Shown here in pieces: positions 21,602 to 34,711 of a stretch of 35,000 bases of DNA; position 1 is the first letter of the stretch; every line of letters starts with the position of its first letter. Origin of the DNA: Stramonita haemastoma (Eukaryota > Mollusca > Gastropoda > Neogastropoda > Muricidae); the NCBI GenBank assembly GCA_030674155.1, contig CM060319.1, forward strand, positions 1,077,168 to 1,112,167, given 5' to 3'. A model generated the notes under the pieces. The model did not search any database, was not told the origin of the DNA, and was given only the letters and a program-made list of their open reading frames with translations. The position numbers and the translations under genes were made by a program.

Positions 21602-21682
<81 letters not shown>
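21602..21682. repeat. (AC)n microsatellite
   Basis: About 40 pure AC units lie immediately before the next SINE copy. Confidence 0.95.
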
Positions 21683-21687
<5 letters not shown>

Positions 21688-21689
21688 CC

Positions 21690-22223
<534 letters not shown>

Positions 22224-22250
22224 AGCAGAGACAGAGACAGAGACAGAGAC

Positions 22251-24429
<2,179 letters not shown>

Positions 24430-24471
24430 AGGGAGGGAGGAGGAGAAGGAGAAGGGGATATAATTGGTTTA

Positions 24472-27276
24472 TTATTTTTGGTGCATCAAGTGGATTATAA
24501 GGTGATTTTTGAAGGTTGTCAATGATTGATGTTCTTTAATTGAATCGGGAAGGGAGTTCCACAGCACAGGGCCTGAGTATAGTAAACTAGATTTAAACAA
24601 GTCTATTCTTGGGATTGGGACACTTGGCTTTTCAGTATTTCTGGAATGATTCATTGCGAACTTATCTCTTAAGGATGTGGGGACAGTTCCTGCCATTATC
24701 TTAAACATAAAAATGTCTTTGTTATATTTTAGTCTTTGTTGTAGGGGGAGAATATTTAACTGAGTATAATCCACTTCAACTAAGGTTGTTTTCTTCAGGA
24801 GGATAAGTTTGAGAGCACGTTTATACAGACTTAGTAACGGTTTCATAGTGTTTGCACTGGCAGAATCCCATAGGGTTGAGGCATAGTCTATTGAGGATTG
24901 TATGTAAGCTTGGAAGAATAATTTCCTTGAATTGTGGTCAAGGAAATGTTTAATTTTAGTTAACTGGTATACTCTTTGGGACAAATATTTGCATAGATGA
25001 GATATGTGGTAGAACCAGCTGAGATTTTCATCGATTGTTACTCCTAGAACTTTGTGATGAGAGGTTTGTTCAATTGCTTCCTTTCTTATATGGATTGGAA
25101 ACTGTTTATGAGGTAAATTTTGTCGCTTTTGTCTGGTGGTGATAAGCATGCATTTTGTTTTTTGGGGGTGAATAGACATATGGTTCAGTTCTGTCCATTT
25201 GACAAGATCATTGCAGCTTTGTTGTAATATGGTTGCAAGAGAGTCAATGTCGTTATGGCTTGTATGTATGGTTGTATCATCAGCAAACAGTTCACATTTA
25301 GATTTGATAAGTAGAGGAAGGTCATTTATGTATAAGGAAAAGAGAATAGGTCCTAGTATAGATCCCTGTGGTACTCCATAATGAATGGGTTTTAGACTGG
25401 ATGTGGATGTAGTTGTTGAGACACACTGTTGTCTGTTTTTAAGATAAGAAGTGAGTAGTTCTAGACTATCTGATGATAGGTTGTACAGGTCTAGCTTTCT
25501 GATGAGGAGTGTGTGGTCAATTGTATCAAATGCTTTTTTGAAATCTACAAATAATACTCCACAAAATTTGTTTTCATTAATGTTTGATAGCCAATTGTCT
25601 ATGAGACTAGTCAGTGCAGTATGACATGAGTGATTTTGTCTGAATCCTGATTGGTTAGGGTGAAGAAGGTCGTTAGTGTCTATATGACGGACTAAGTGTT
25701 TATTTATATGTTTTTCCAGGGGTTTTGAAAGGAGGGATATAATAGAGATTGGCCTATAATTTGAGGGATCTGAAGTGTCACCAGATTTGTGTATGGGGAT
25801 TACTTTAGCAGTTTTGAGGGCATTGGGGAAGTAGTTCTTTTCAAGACATTGGTTATATATATATGTTAGGGTGTCTGTGATAACTGGAGCTGACAGTTTC
25901 AGAATTCTGCTGTCTATTCCATCAAGACCTCGTGTCCTTGATTGTTTGAGGTGAATTAAATAATTATAGACCTCAAAAACTGAAATGAATGGTATGTGAA
26001 GTTTTGACGGAATATGCTTGTCTTGGCAGTATTGTCTTAATGTGTTGAGGTTATTGGATTTTGAATCATCATTGTTAACAACGTTAGTAGAGACGTTTAT
26101 GAAATGATTGTTGAGTTGTTCAGCAGTAACATCTTTGATTATATTTGATTTGGAAGATGATTGTTTATTTGTTATTTGATTTATGGCCCTCCAAATAATT
26201 TTTGAGTTTTGTTTGGAAGACAGTAAATCTTGGAAATATTTCTTTTTTTCTTGACGTTTCTGTGAGTTTATGGCGTTTCGTAATCTATTTGACTCTTCAT
26301 GATATTTATGTTTTTTTAATAAATCTCTAAGATAACATGCTTCTTCTAGTTCTTTTGTAATCCAAGGTGGTTTGGGGACATGTTTGACCCTTATGGTTTT
26401 AAGTGGAGCATGTTTGTTGTAGATTTCAGTAAAGGTTTTTATCCAGAATTCTATGGCCTTGTCTGGATCAGTAATGTTTAATGTTTCTGAGAGCATAGAG
26501 TTACTTAGATCAAGAAGGAAAAGCTGTTCATTAAATTTTGCAAAAGAACGATATGTTATGGTTTTATGTCCAGGTTTGGGAATTTTTGCTCCTTTTTTTG
26601 ACCATGTAGTACAGACTGGGTAGTGATCGCTGCAGTTATAGACAGGGACACATGTTTCTATGATGTTTTTGGGATTTGATACGTAGATGTGATCAATTAT
26701 TGTGCTTGAATTTGGTGTGACTCTCGTGGGTAAACTAACTAGTTGGTGAAGGTTGAATGAATTAGTAATTTGCGTCCAAATATTATTTACTTTTGTTAAA
26801 TCAATATTAAAATCACCTAGTAGTATTACTTCCCTGGATTCTAATAGAACTACATTCATCATTTCGTCAAACTTGTCTATCCAATTTTTTCTTTCTGCTG
26901 GATTCCTATAGCAGAATCCCATTGCAATAGGTGGTGAACCTTTCATGGAGATTTCAAACCAGACAGCTTCTACATCACACTGTTCAAGATGAATGAGACG
27001 CTTGAATGTTATAGATTCACTAATGTATATGATGATTCCCGTTTCTTTTTGCCTTTGTGGATCCTTTCGTATGATTTTATATCCTGGGATATATAAATCA
27101 GTGTCTACTATGTGCTTCGAGAGTCTTGATTCAGATAGCCCTAGTATGTGAAATGGTTTGCCATGGTTTCTAATAAGTGTTGATATGTCTTCAATTTTAT
27201 TGACTGCATGATTTATATTTAAGTGACAAATTCGTAGGCCTTCCTTAGAGGGCCACGTGTTGTGTCTTGAATGCAT
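24472..27276 (-). CDS. LINE-2 ORF2 protein: AP endonuclease and reverse transcriptase
   Basis: A protein of 934 residues. The endonuclease (about 14-235) shows CHLNINHAVNK, LGLSESRL, GFCYRNP, LLGDFNIDL, IIDHIYVS and CSDHYPV. The reverse transcriptase (about 470-740) shows IPIHKSGD, NYRPISIISLLSK, QSGFRQNHSC, FVDFKKAFDTIDH (Asp578), GVPQGSILGP and CELFADDTTI (Asp666, Asp667), so all catalytic residues are present. The C-terminal part ends with LWNSLPDSIKEHQSLTTFKN, a signature of CR1/L2 elements. There is no RNase H or zinc knuckle. The ATG at 27276 gives a normal 13-residue leader before the endonuclease core. AATAATAAA lies directly after the stop in the sense strand and may serve as a polyadenylation signal. 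Confidence 0.95.
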   Translation of the reverse strand: MHSRHNTWPSKEGLRICHLNINHAVNKIEDISTLIRNHGKPFHILGLSESRLSKHIVDTDLYIPGYKIIRKDPQRQKETGIIIYISESITFKRLIHLEQCDVEAVWFEISMKGSPPIAMGFCYRNPAERKNWIDKFDEMMNVVLLESREVILLGDFNIDLTKVNNIWTQITNSFNLHQLVSLPTRVTPNSSTIIDHIYVSNPKNIIETCVPVYNCSDHYPVCTTWSKKGAKIPKPGHKTITYRSFAKFNEQLFLLDLSNSMLSETLNITDPDKAIEFWIKTFTEIYNKHAPLKTIRVKHVPKPPWITKELEEACYLRDLLKKHKYHEESNRLRNAINSQKRQEKKKYFQDLLSSKQNSKIIWRAINQITNKQSSSKSNIIKDVTAEQLNNHFINVSTNVVNNDDSKSNNLNTLRQYCQDKHIPSKLHIPFISVFEVYNYLIHLKQSRTRGLDGIDSRILKLSAPVITDTLTYIYNQCLEKNYFPNALKTAKVIPIHKSGDTSDPSNYRPISIISLLSKPLEKHINKHLVRHIDTNDLLHPNQSGFRQNHSCHTALTSLIDNWLSNINENKFCGVLFVDFKKAFDTIDHTLLIRKLDLYNLSSDSLELLTSYLKNRQQCVSTTTSTSSLKPIHYGVPQGSILGPILFSLYINDLPLLIKSKCELFADDTTIHTSHNDIDSLATILQQSCNDLVKWTELNHMSIHPQKTKCMLITTRQKRQNLPHKQFPIHIRKEAIEQTSHHKVLGVTIDENLSWFYHISHLCKYLSQRVYQLTKIKHFLDHNSRKLFFQAYIQSSIDYASTLWDSASANTMKPLLSLYKRALKLILLKKTTLVEVDYTQLNILPLQQRLKYNKDIFMFKIMAGTVPTSLRDKFAMNHSRNTEKPSVPIPRIDLFKSSLLYSGPVLWNSLPDSIKEHQSLTTFKNHLIIHLMHQK

Positions 27277-28580
27277 CAGTTGTGTTGGTTTTTGCTGGAG
27301 ATGTGATAATGTGTCCTAAGACAGGAAAAGGTGAAAATCAATTAGAGATGAATAGGAATAAAGGGTAGTGGGCACTCGATAGGGGTAAGGATGAAAGTAA
27401 GAAAAAAAAAGTGAAAAACTAGACTGATTTTAGTTGCTCGATGTGATAATGTGTGTAAAAACTGGAAGGTGACAATCAATGAGAGATAATTAGGAATAAA
27501 GGGGAGTGGGCACTCAATAGGGGGAAGGATGAAATGTAAGAAGGAAAGGGGGAAAAAGAAAAAAGACTGCTTTCAAGTTGCTCAAAAAAATACACCAACA
27601 GTGTATATAATATAGATCTATAACCCAATCCAACCAACAACAATGTAATGTAGCAACAGGAAAGGTGAAAAATCTATTTTATATGGAATAAAGGGGATCT
27701 GAGTGGGGCACTCAATTAGGGGTATGATGTAATGTAAGAAAAAAAAAAAAATTCAATAGTTACTCAGAGACACACAGACACAATCAACTAACAACAATAT
27801 AAAATGGCCAATATAAGAGACAAAAACAAAAAAACAAGACAGAAACAAAAGAAAATGTATATGAGCTGTGGATGGTCCAATAAAACACACACTTCTGAAG
27901 GTGACTTATTCGTTTCACTGGTGATTTGGTGATAAATGTCACAAGATGTCGATTATCACGCACTCCACAGTTGGGTGAATCACCGATGCCCAATCACCAA
28001 GTTGTACACGCTTTGTCCAGGGACTGTCAAGGTCCCTCAGCAACAATCAGGGAGAATTCCTCCCAGTGCTCACATTCACAATGTTTCTGCTTGCGTTGTT
28101 GCACACGAATGAATGTCTTTGCAAGAATGAAGATAATTTGGAGCACTGGGAGAGTAATTCATACACAGGTGTGTATGCACACAAGTCTGTTCAATGTCAC
28201 AACCTGAAAACAGCGATTGATCAGTAGTAACTGGCACAGCACTCATAAACCACACGGTCTGATCCCTCCTGGGATGGAGATTGCAATGTCCTTGACAGGC
28301 ATCCTTCACCATTATAAGTCAAAAACAAAACAAAAAAACCCACGTTAATCAATAAGCTAACATTCAATCAACTCTCAGAAGGAACATCCACCCACCCACA
28401 CACACATACGCATACACTCAAGGGGGAACAATTAGCTGAGCAGAGTTTTCACAAGAGGCCCAGATAACAGAGGAACAGAAATTCCACAAGAGGCCCAGAT
28501 AAATAGAACAGTAACAAGAATTAACAGGCTGTACAGTAAACCATACAACAATTTAAGGAGATACCACAAGACAAATAAAA
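27277..28580 (-). other. LINE-2 inter-ORF spacer, ORF2-proximal half, with 140-bp tandem repeats
   Basis: Three imperfect tandem units of about 120-150 bp begin at about 27297, 27438 and 27640. They share TAGGAATAAAGG, GTGGGCACTC and AAGGATGAAA (plus-strand reading). The rest, to 28580, has no recognised coding sequence; short open frames on both strands have no similarity I know. Confidence 0.75.
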
Positions 28581-28754
28581 GCAAGAGCCTTCCCCCCAAG
28601 GAAAAAATTAAACAAACAAACAACAGCAAAAAAAAACTACTTAAGCAAGAAAAAACAGCAACAAACAAACAAACAAACAAAAACAAAAAAACAACAACAA
28701 AGAAACAAAACAAAAGAAAAACAAAAAACAAAACAAAACAAAAAAGCAAACAAA

Positions 28755-28799
<45 letters not shown>

Positions 28800-28964
28800 C
28801 ACACACACACACAAAAAAAAAACCAACCAGCCAACCAAACAAACAAACAAGAAAAAACCCACACACAAACAAAACAAAACCAAAAACTTAAAAAAAACGA
28901 AAACAAAAAACAGAAAACACCCAAACCAACCAAACCAAACCAAAAGAAAACAAAACACACACAC

Positions 28965-29035
<71 letters not shown>

Positions 29036-29380
29036 TCAAGAAGCAAAAACAACCCCCCCCAACAACAAAAAAGTATAAAAAAAACAAAAAAAACAAAAAA
29101 CAAACAAACAAAAAAGCAACAACAACAAAAAAACAAAACAAAAAAAATCGCACAAGAACAACAACGCTCTAATAAATACAAAAAACAACAATCAAAAAAT
29201 AAAACGAAATAAAAATAAATAAAGAAATAGAAACCCAACTCCCCCTAAAAAAACAACAAACAAACAAAACAAACAACAACAACAACAACAACAACACAAA
29301 TCGCCCAACAACAACAAACAGAAAACAGAGAGAAAGCAATAATAACTAAACCAAACCAGAATAAAACAAACAAAGCAAAA
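28580..29380. repeat. A/C-only low-complexity stretch (CAAA, AAC and CA repeats)
   Basis: For about 800 bp the plus strand is almost entirely A and C, with CA runs at 28759-28812 and 28955-29033. In the LINE-2 sense strand this is U/G-rich, lying between ORF1 and ORF2. The open frames on minus encode Cys/Val/Phe/Leu strings and are not taken as genes. Confidence 0.9.
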
Positions 29381-29489
29381 TAAAATTGAATGAAAATCAA
29401 GAAATCAGATTGGAGAAGTTAACAAGAGGAATGAATACAATCCACACACACTTCCAAAGAGGCGACATGGTGAGAAGGGGTGTCAACAG

Positions 29490-29491
29490 CA

Positions 29492-29583
<92 letters not shown>
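29490..29583. repeat. (TC)n microsatellite just downstream of LINE-2 ORF1
   Basis: TC units with one CC interruption lie about 55 bp after the ORF1 stop in the sense direction. Confidence 0.95.
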
Positions 29584-29637
29584 GCTTCCTCACTCCCTCG
29601 TTCTCTCTCGCTCTGCTGACTAGCTTGCTGGCAAGGG

Positions 29638-32256
29638 TTACAAAAGGGCCTGTTGGATAGTTGTCAAGAGGACCTCAAGGAGTTTTTGTTTATCTTGTGA
29701 CTGAGGGGTCCTGGAGTGCCCCCAGGCATTGTATTTAGGGGCAGAGGGAAGGGGTGGGAACTGCTTATCATAGTCCCCGCTGTACTCAGGTTCGCTGTAA
29801 GGCAGGCCGTACTGCTTATTGTAGTCGCCGCGGCGTGGTCGGGCTTTGTTCTCAGGCACGCTGTTCTGTAGTCCGAACTGCTTATTGTAGTCGTGGCGGC
29901 GGTGTGAAGAGGCGTCGTAGTCAGGTATACCGTCGGCGGGCCGAGGGGCTTTAGGTGTTGGGGGAGACCATGGGCCCTTGGCAGGATGGGGCTGTTCTTT
30001 GTTGTTGGGCACAGCTCTATGGATGGACAGTGAGCCCCGAGTCTTGTGCCTTTGGCTCGTGGAGTGGGCTGGAGTGGGGAGCAGAGGTTTTGATTTTGGT
30101 ATGCGGTACAAGTTGTTGGTAAGGACCGCAATACCATAGGGACTTGGGTGGAAGGGGTCCTGGTACTTGTAGAGGGACTTCTTGGGTGCCCCACTTTCAG
30201 TCTGAAAAGAGGAGGTGTGGTTGATAAAACTCACCCCCTCTTCTGCACAGACTTTGGAGAGGCTGGCGTTGGAGTCCCTCACGGATTTGGTGGCATGGTG
30301 TCGGCCATATGGAGGGAGGATTGAAGAGGCTTTTATGCTGGCAAGGGGGAAAGCCTGGCGTAGTCCTCTGACTACACGTTGCCATGTCGCACACTCAACT
30401 GGGCCACTTTGTAAGCAGCTGTTGATGCCTACATGGAAAGTGACTCCTTTGACGTGTGGAGAAGGAGGAAGGGTGGATAGCCACTTCAGCAGGTGTTGGA
30501 CGGTCAGGCCTGGCACTGACAGGTTACTTGCTGGTCCTCCATGGGGAGAAGTTCTGTCTCCAACTGCTCTTAAGACAGAGTCACCAATGAGTAACTCTTG
30601 GCTGGCAGTGGGGACAGTCTTTCTCAGTAGTGTCTCTAAAGGTGTTGGGAAAGGAGATGCTGGAGGGGGTGCCTTGGAATAGACAGTGGGAACAGGACTT
30701 TTTTTACTTTTATCTTTTGGTTGTTGAGGAAGGGCTGGTGGAGGGGGTGGTTTGGGGCTGGGGTTTTGGTCAGGATCAAGGGGTGAAAACTTGTTATTTG
30801 TGGGGATCGTGGATATAATTTCTTCATCAATTGGGGTGTCTGATATATCAGAGAGGGAGTCACTTAAGAGAATTTTGGAAGTGTCTGTTAGTTTTTTGGT
30901 ATGGGTCTTTGGAGTGGAAGTGACTGGATGGTTGTTGGAGTGGGATGGTAGGTGTGATGTAGTAGTTGATGGTAGGGCTTTCTTTAATTGATTGATTTCT
31001 TTATTAATGTGCTTTTGCCAGTTGTCGAAGGCAGAGAGGCTTTTGGCTTGACTGTCAACTGTTTTCTGCAATTGATTGTTTTGCTGAGTAAGGTCAGCAA
31101 TGGTTGACTTCAGTGTTTGTTCTGTGGCTTTTATGTGGTTTTTTGTTTGGACTGTGCTGTCTTTGCTGGTGCTGGCTGTTATCTCTATCTGTTGGTTTAA
31201 GTGTTTGTTCTCTGTCTGTAATGCATCAACCTGTGCTTTGAGGGCAGTGATGGTAGAGATGGCTGCAGACAGCTGGCAGTGAACTTGTGTGAGCAGGGCT
31301 GAAGTGGCCAAGCTGTGGAGGCTGGGTGGAGATTTTTTGTGGATATGTGATTTTGTCCCACATGGTTGTGAAGACAGGGGGAGGTGGTTAGAAGTAGATA
31401 TAGAAAGGCTAGAGTCAGGGGAGGGGGTGGTGCTAGTACTGGATGGAGGGGGGGTGGTAGTGTTGAGGGAAAGAGGTTGGATCAAAGGGGTTTGTGGGTG
31501 AGAGGTGTCATTGTCAAGGGGGTGGGTTAGGGGGGTTGTGTCAATACACTGAGAGTCAGCTGGAGGGGCAGAAGAGAGCTGGGGTTGCTGGGGAGATGGT
31601 TCAGTAGAGATGGCATCAGCTGAACACTGAGGGAGCTGGCTTGGAGGTGGGGAGGAAGGAGGGGGAGGAGGAGGAGGTGGTGCAGGCAACTGATTGTCAC
31701 CTGGCAACATGGTGGGAGAACTGTCCATTGCTGGGGGCAGGGTAACAGTAGGCGAAGGTGCAGTGATGGCTAACAAAGTTCCAGGCACAGACAGATACAC
31801 AGGGGAGGAAGAGGGATCAGTGGGGTTTCCCTCACTTGCACAATCACAAATACTATTCACTATCTTCTTCAAAATGTCAAATTCTTTCTCCAACCACTCC
31901 TGGCATGTATTTCCTTGAATCAATACGGTCCCCGTTGAATGAAATATTGTTATTGTTAGTAGTTTCGAACTGTCTAGGAAGAGCTGCAGGAATGTTTTGA
32001 AAAGTTGTGGTGGAAGTGCAGGTAGGTAAGTGTCTAGATTTGGTATGATTTCTTCTGATTGTGTCAAGTCCCGCCATGTGGTTGTAGCAGTGTCTGACTT
32101 AAGTGTGTCTATATATCTGTTGTGTAGTACTGTTCTCCATGTAGGAAGGTGTTTGTGAGCAGCTACGAATTTTACCTGACGACTATCTTTCGTAAACTGA
32201 ATGTTTGCTAATGATAATGAATGTTTGGCACTTTCCGATCTGGTTGTTGGTCGCAT
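29638..32256 (-). CDS. LINE-2 ORF1 protein: unknown N-terminal domain, coiled coil, SGNH esterase, C-terminal repeats
   Basis: A protein of 872 residues. The N-terminus (about 15-150) has a folded-looking region containing LLTITIFHSTGTVLIQG and CQEWLEKEFDILKKIV that I cannot name. A long Pro/Ser/Thr-rich linker follows (about 155-320), then a coiled coil (about 320-440) for multimerisation. An SGNH hydrolase domain (about 550-715) shows IGDS with Ser560, HVGIN with Asn612 and DPFH with Asp700 and His703. The C-terminus carries three imperfect repeats of the type DYNKQFGLQNSVPE. Esterase-bearing ORF1 proteins are known for CR1-group LINEs and are thought to form RNA-protein particles; the substrate of the esterase is unknown. 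The ATG at 32256 is chosen as the first in frame. Confidence 0.88.
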   Translation of the reverse strand: MRPTTRSESAKHSLSLANIQFTKDSRQVKFVAAHKHLPTWRTVLHNRYIDTLKSDTATTTWRDLTQSEEIIPNLDTYLPALPPQLFKTFLQLFLDSSKLLTITIFHSTGTVLIQGNTCQEWLEKEFDILKKIVNSICDCASEGNPTDPSSSPVYLSVPGTLLAITAPSPTVTLPPAMDSSPTMLPGDNQLPAPPPPPPPPSSPPPSQLPQCSADAISTEPSPQQPQLSSAPPADSQCIDTTPLTHPLDNDTSHPQTPLIQPLSLNTTTPPPSSTSTTPSPDSSLSISTSNHLPLSSQPCGTKSHIHKKSPPSLHSLATSALLTQVHCQLSAAISTITALKAQVDALQTENKHLNQQIEITASTSKDSTVQTKNHIKATEQTLKSTIADLTQQNNQLQKTVDSQAKSLSAFDNWQKHINKEINQLKKALPSTTTSHLPSHSNNHPVTSTPKTHTKKLTDTSKILLSDSLSDISDTPIDEEIISTIPTNNKFSPLDPDQNPSPKPPPPPALPQQPKDKSKKSPVPTVYSKAPPPASPFPTPLETLLRKTVPTASQELLIGDSVLRAVGDRTSPHGGPASNLSVPGLTVQHLLKWLSTLPPSPHVKGVTFHVGINSCLQSGPVECATWQRVVRGLRQAFPLASIKASSILPPYGRHHATKSVRDSNASLSKVCAEEGVSFINHTSSFQTESGAPKKSLYKYQDPFHPSPYGIAVLTNNLYRIPKSKPLLPTPAHSTSQRHKTRGSLSIHRAVPNNKEQPHPAKGPWSPPTPKAPRPADGIPDYDASSHRRHDYNKQFGLQNSVPENKARPRRGDYNKQYGLPYSEPEYSGDYDKQFPPLPSAPKYNAWGHSRTPQSQDKQKLLEVLLTTIQQALL

Positions 32257-32332
32257 TGTGGAAGGTATGTTGGAGGTAGAATTACATCACTGATTTCAGA
32301 AAAGAGAAGAGAAAAGTCACGGCAATAAAGGG

Positions 32333-32372
<40 letters not shown>

Positions 32373-32877
32373 ACAGCAGTAGTGAAAAGGAGAGCCACCA
32401 ACCAGTCCTCATTTGGAGGGAGGGTTTGATGTGGCCCTCACATAGTTCCAGTCTAGCTCGAGTTCACCTTATCTACATCCATTTTGCTTACAACCAATTT
32501 ACACACTTATGATATGTGAATTTACAGCAGTTGATACTTACATATTGGGAGGAAACAGTCACTTCACATGATCACTTAAACACTTCACCACGTCACCACT
32601 TTGACACTTCAACGCAGGTGTAATACACCACAAACACCGGTCAAAGAAGGAACACTGGAGCACTCCTTGAATACGTTTGTTCAAGATAGATAAAAAAAAA
32701 ACAAAAAAAACCATGTTAAATACCTCAGGAACAGCACATAAGAAAACCGCACAAGAACTGAATAACTGTAACACTGAAACAACAGCACGACAGCACAACT
32801 GAAGCCCTAGGTGAAGCGTTCTGCTTGGCTGCACACTGGAGCTCCTCTCAGATACGTCTTGACACAAGGACGACGAC

Positions 32878-32885
<8 letters not shown>
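32257..32885 (-). other. LINE-2 5' UTR region with a poly-A tract on plus
   Basis: No coding sequence is recognised. A run of about 35 A (32334-32368, plus) is flanked by the near-repeat GTCACGGCAATAAAG / GTCACAGCAGTAG. The region ends at CGACGACGACGAG and the (AG)n tract, taken as the 5' border of the element; this border is uncertain. Confidence 0.55.
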
Positions 32886-32912
<27 letters not shown>

Positions 32913-32925
32913 GAGAGAGAGAGAT
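32880..32925. repeat. (AG)n microsatellite
   Basis: AG repeats with one GG interruption lie between the putative LINE-2 5' end and the next LINE tail. Confidence 0.95.
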
Positions 32926-33080
32926 CATCTTTATTTTCCAATGGTTACAGATAAGCATTCGCATAAATTGTTTTCCTCCGGCCCTTGCCCTGATAAGGGA
33001 TTATCAGCAAATCAAGACAGAATGCTTTCGCAAAAAGCACAACTACAAAACAACAATCTGACAATCATTAAGATAAAGGA
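32926..33080 (-). mobile_element. LINE 3' tail, distant subtype
   Basis: On minus: ATCCCTTATCAGGGCAAGGG (hairpin CCCT-TATC-AGGG), GAGGAAAACAATTTATGC, AATGCTTATCTGTAACC and AAAATAAAGATGATC. The layout equals the (TTGCC)n family but the sequence is diverged and the terminal repeat is lost into AG repeat. Confidence 0.75.
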
Positions 33081-33867
33081 ACAAGCGGTAAGTAAACAGG
33101 TCACTGCAGGTACACGTTCTCTCCTTCTGTTAAAGAAAAAAGAAAGAAAGAAAAGAAACACACACATAAAACTAAATTGTCAACAGCCTGAAGACTATAT
33201 AGGCCTTAACGCTCATTTATATAGCCTGCTGTCTCTTGGAGAGATTTACATGTAAGGTGTGCAAGATATGTGCTTACAAAGCCTCTTTCATTCCCTTTTC
33301 ATTTGTATTAGGATGAGGGTAGCAATAATCTATTATGCCGAACAGAGAAGATCTACAATCAACTGGGTTTTTTTCAAAACCATGGTTTGGAAAAAATATT
33401 TAAAATATAATTTACCTTCCGTTTATCTTATTTTGCCTATATATTCATTGGTCCATGTTGCGCTAATGCGCGACGCCTATAATTCCCTCCCCTGACCATG
33501 AAAAACACTGTTGCCTTCTTTAAAACTACTAAAATTCATAAAGGATTGTCGCCCCATGCTTTGAATTGCCTCCCTTAGCAAGAACGCTGTTGTCTTCTTT
33601 GTTCTTACTAAAATTCATAAAGGACCGCCGTTTCAGGGGGGTTAATTAAAGACACCCACAAAATAACTTGCACCACGAAGAATTCTTTCGTGTCTAGTTT
33701 TGAATATATGACATCATTTTACATCCGTAAAATACCATTCTGACGGTAGATATCCCAAAATCGTTATTTTGCTCGACTTCAGAAGACATTTTATTTCAAA
33801 CTCAAAGAAATCATGCAAATACAGCTGACATTATAGAGGGGTTTTTTTCTGGTGAGAGAATGAGTGA
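33081..33867. other. Unique-looking stretch, no gene; one diverged tandem duplication
   Basis: An imperfect duplication of about 80 bp lies around 33485-33630 (ACTAAAATTCATAAAGGA occurs in both units). Nothing else is recognised. Confidence 0.6.
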
Positions 33868-34020
33868 ATAATGAATGAATGAGTGAATAACTTTATTTTA
33901 TATTGTTACAGAGTAAGTATGTACATATTTTTTCCATCTGCCCTTGCCCTGAATAGGGAATATGTTGTTTTGTTTTTGTTTTTTTAAAGTTCAAAGGTAA
34001 TAGCAACCACCTACCCTGCA
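33868..34020 (-). mobile_element. LINE 3' tail, second copy of the distant subtype
   Basis: On minus: TTCCCTATTCAGGGCAAGGG (hairpin CCCT-ATTC-AGGG), AGATGGAAAAAATATG, ACTTACTCTGTAACAA and AAAATAAAGTTATTCACTCA, ending in an ATTC-type tandem repeat. Confidence 0.8.
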
Positions 34021-34143
34021 CACCACAATCACCAACAACAGTTCAACCTACGATTTAAAAAAAAAAGAAAAAGAAACACATAATCTCCACTGGCCGGGTA
34101 CATTGATGGTTTTTTTTATAAAAAAAGAGATAATTATGTATTC

Positions 34144-34146
<3 letters not shown>

Positions 34147-34225
<79 letters not shown>
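34147..34225. repeat. (AG)n microsatellite at a LINE tail
   Basis: About 39 AG units pass directly into GGCAAGGCAAGG, the reversed (TTGCC)n tail. Confidence 0.95.
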
Positions 34226-34228
<3 letters not shown>

Positions 34229-34390
34229 CAAGGCAAGGCAAGGCAAGGCAAGGCAAATTCTTTTATTCGAGGATAATAGATAAGCACTCGTGTGCTTTTT
34301 TACATCCAGTCCCCGCCCTTTTCAGGGATAACATCAAGATAAAAAGATAACCTCAATTAAACAAGAACAATTATAATGATCCAAATACAG
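34226..34390 (-). mobile_element. LINE 3' end, (TTGCC)n family
   Basis: On minus: TTGGATCATTATAATTGTTC, ATCCCTGAAAAGGGCGGGGA, AAAAAAGCACACGAGTGCTT, ATTATCCTCGAATAAAAGAA and six TTGCC units. The 3' UTR part belongs to the same subtype as the copies at 20.9 kb and 22.3 kb. Confidence 0.88.
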
Positions 34391-34392
34391 AG

Positions 34393-34545
34393 AGAGAGAG
34401 GAACCTGTTCCACTCTTGAGAAGAGTAGGCCATTGTGTGCTGGTGGCAACAGATAACAAAATGTACAAAACTGCATGCACGTGGGCACTGGATGTAAAAT
34501 AAAAAGCACATAAGTGCCTACTCTGTTGTCCTCGAAATAAAAGAA

Positions 34546-34548
<3 letters not shown>
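34393..34548 (+). mobile_element. tRNA-derived SINE type 1, strongly 5'-truncated
   Basis: The copy begins at about AGAGAGAGGAACCTGTTCCA and contains AGTAGGCCATTGTGTGCTGG, CACTGGATGTAAAAT, the tail with an imperfect hairpin (AAGCACATAAGTGCCT) and TGTCCTCGAAATAAAAGAAT, then (CA)n. Confidence 0.85.
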
Positions 34549-34627
<79 letters not shown>

Positions 34628-34629
34628 AC

Positions 34630-34711
<82 letters not shown>

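Larger units (their letters stand above)
24430..32885 (-). mobile_element. LINE-2: CR1/L2-type non-LTR retrotransposon
   Basis: A minus-strand element with ORF1 (872 codons, 32256-29638), a 2.36-kb spacer and ORF2 (934 codons, 27276-24472). Both ORFs are open. The reverse transcriptase motifs (GVPQGSILGPILFSLYINDL, FADDTTI) and the C-terminal WNSLPDSIK...SLTTFK are typical of the CR1/L2/Jockey group. The 5' side abuts (AG)n (32880-32925). The 3' end is either near 24430 or, if the 3' UTR modules belong to it, at 22674 or 22251. No coding damage is seen, so activity in the recent past is likely. Confidence 0.85.

Noticed and set aside
29754..31918. Plus-strand open frames opposite LINE-2 ORF1
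   Set aside because: They are Gly/Val/Trp-rich antisense shadows of a Pro/Ser/Thr-rich coding strand.
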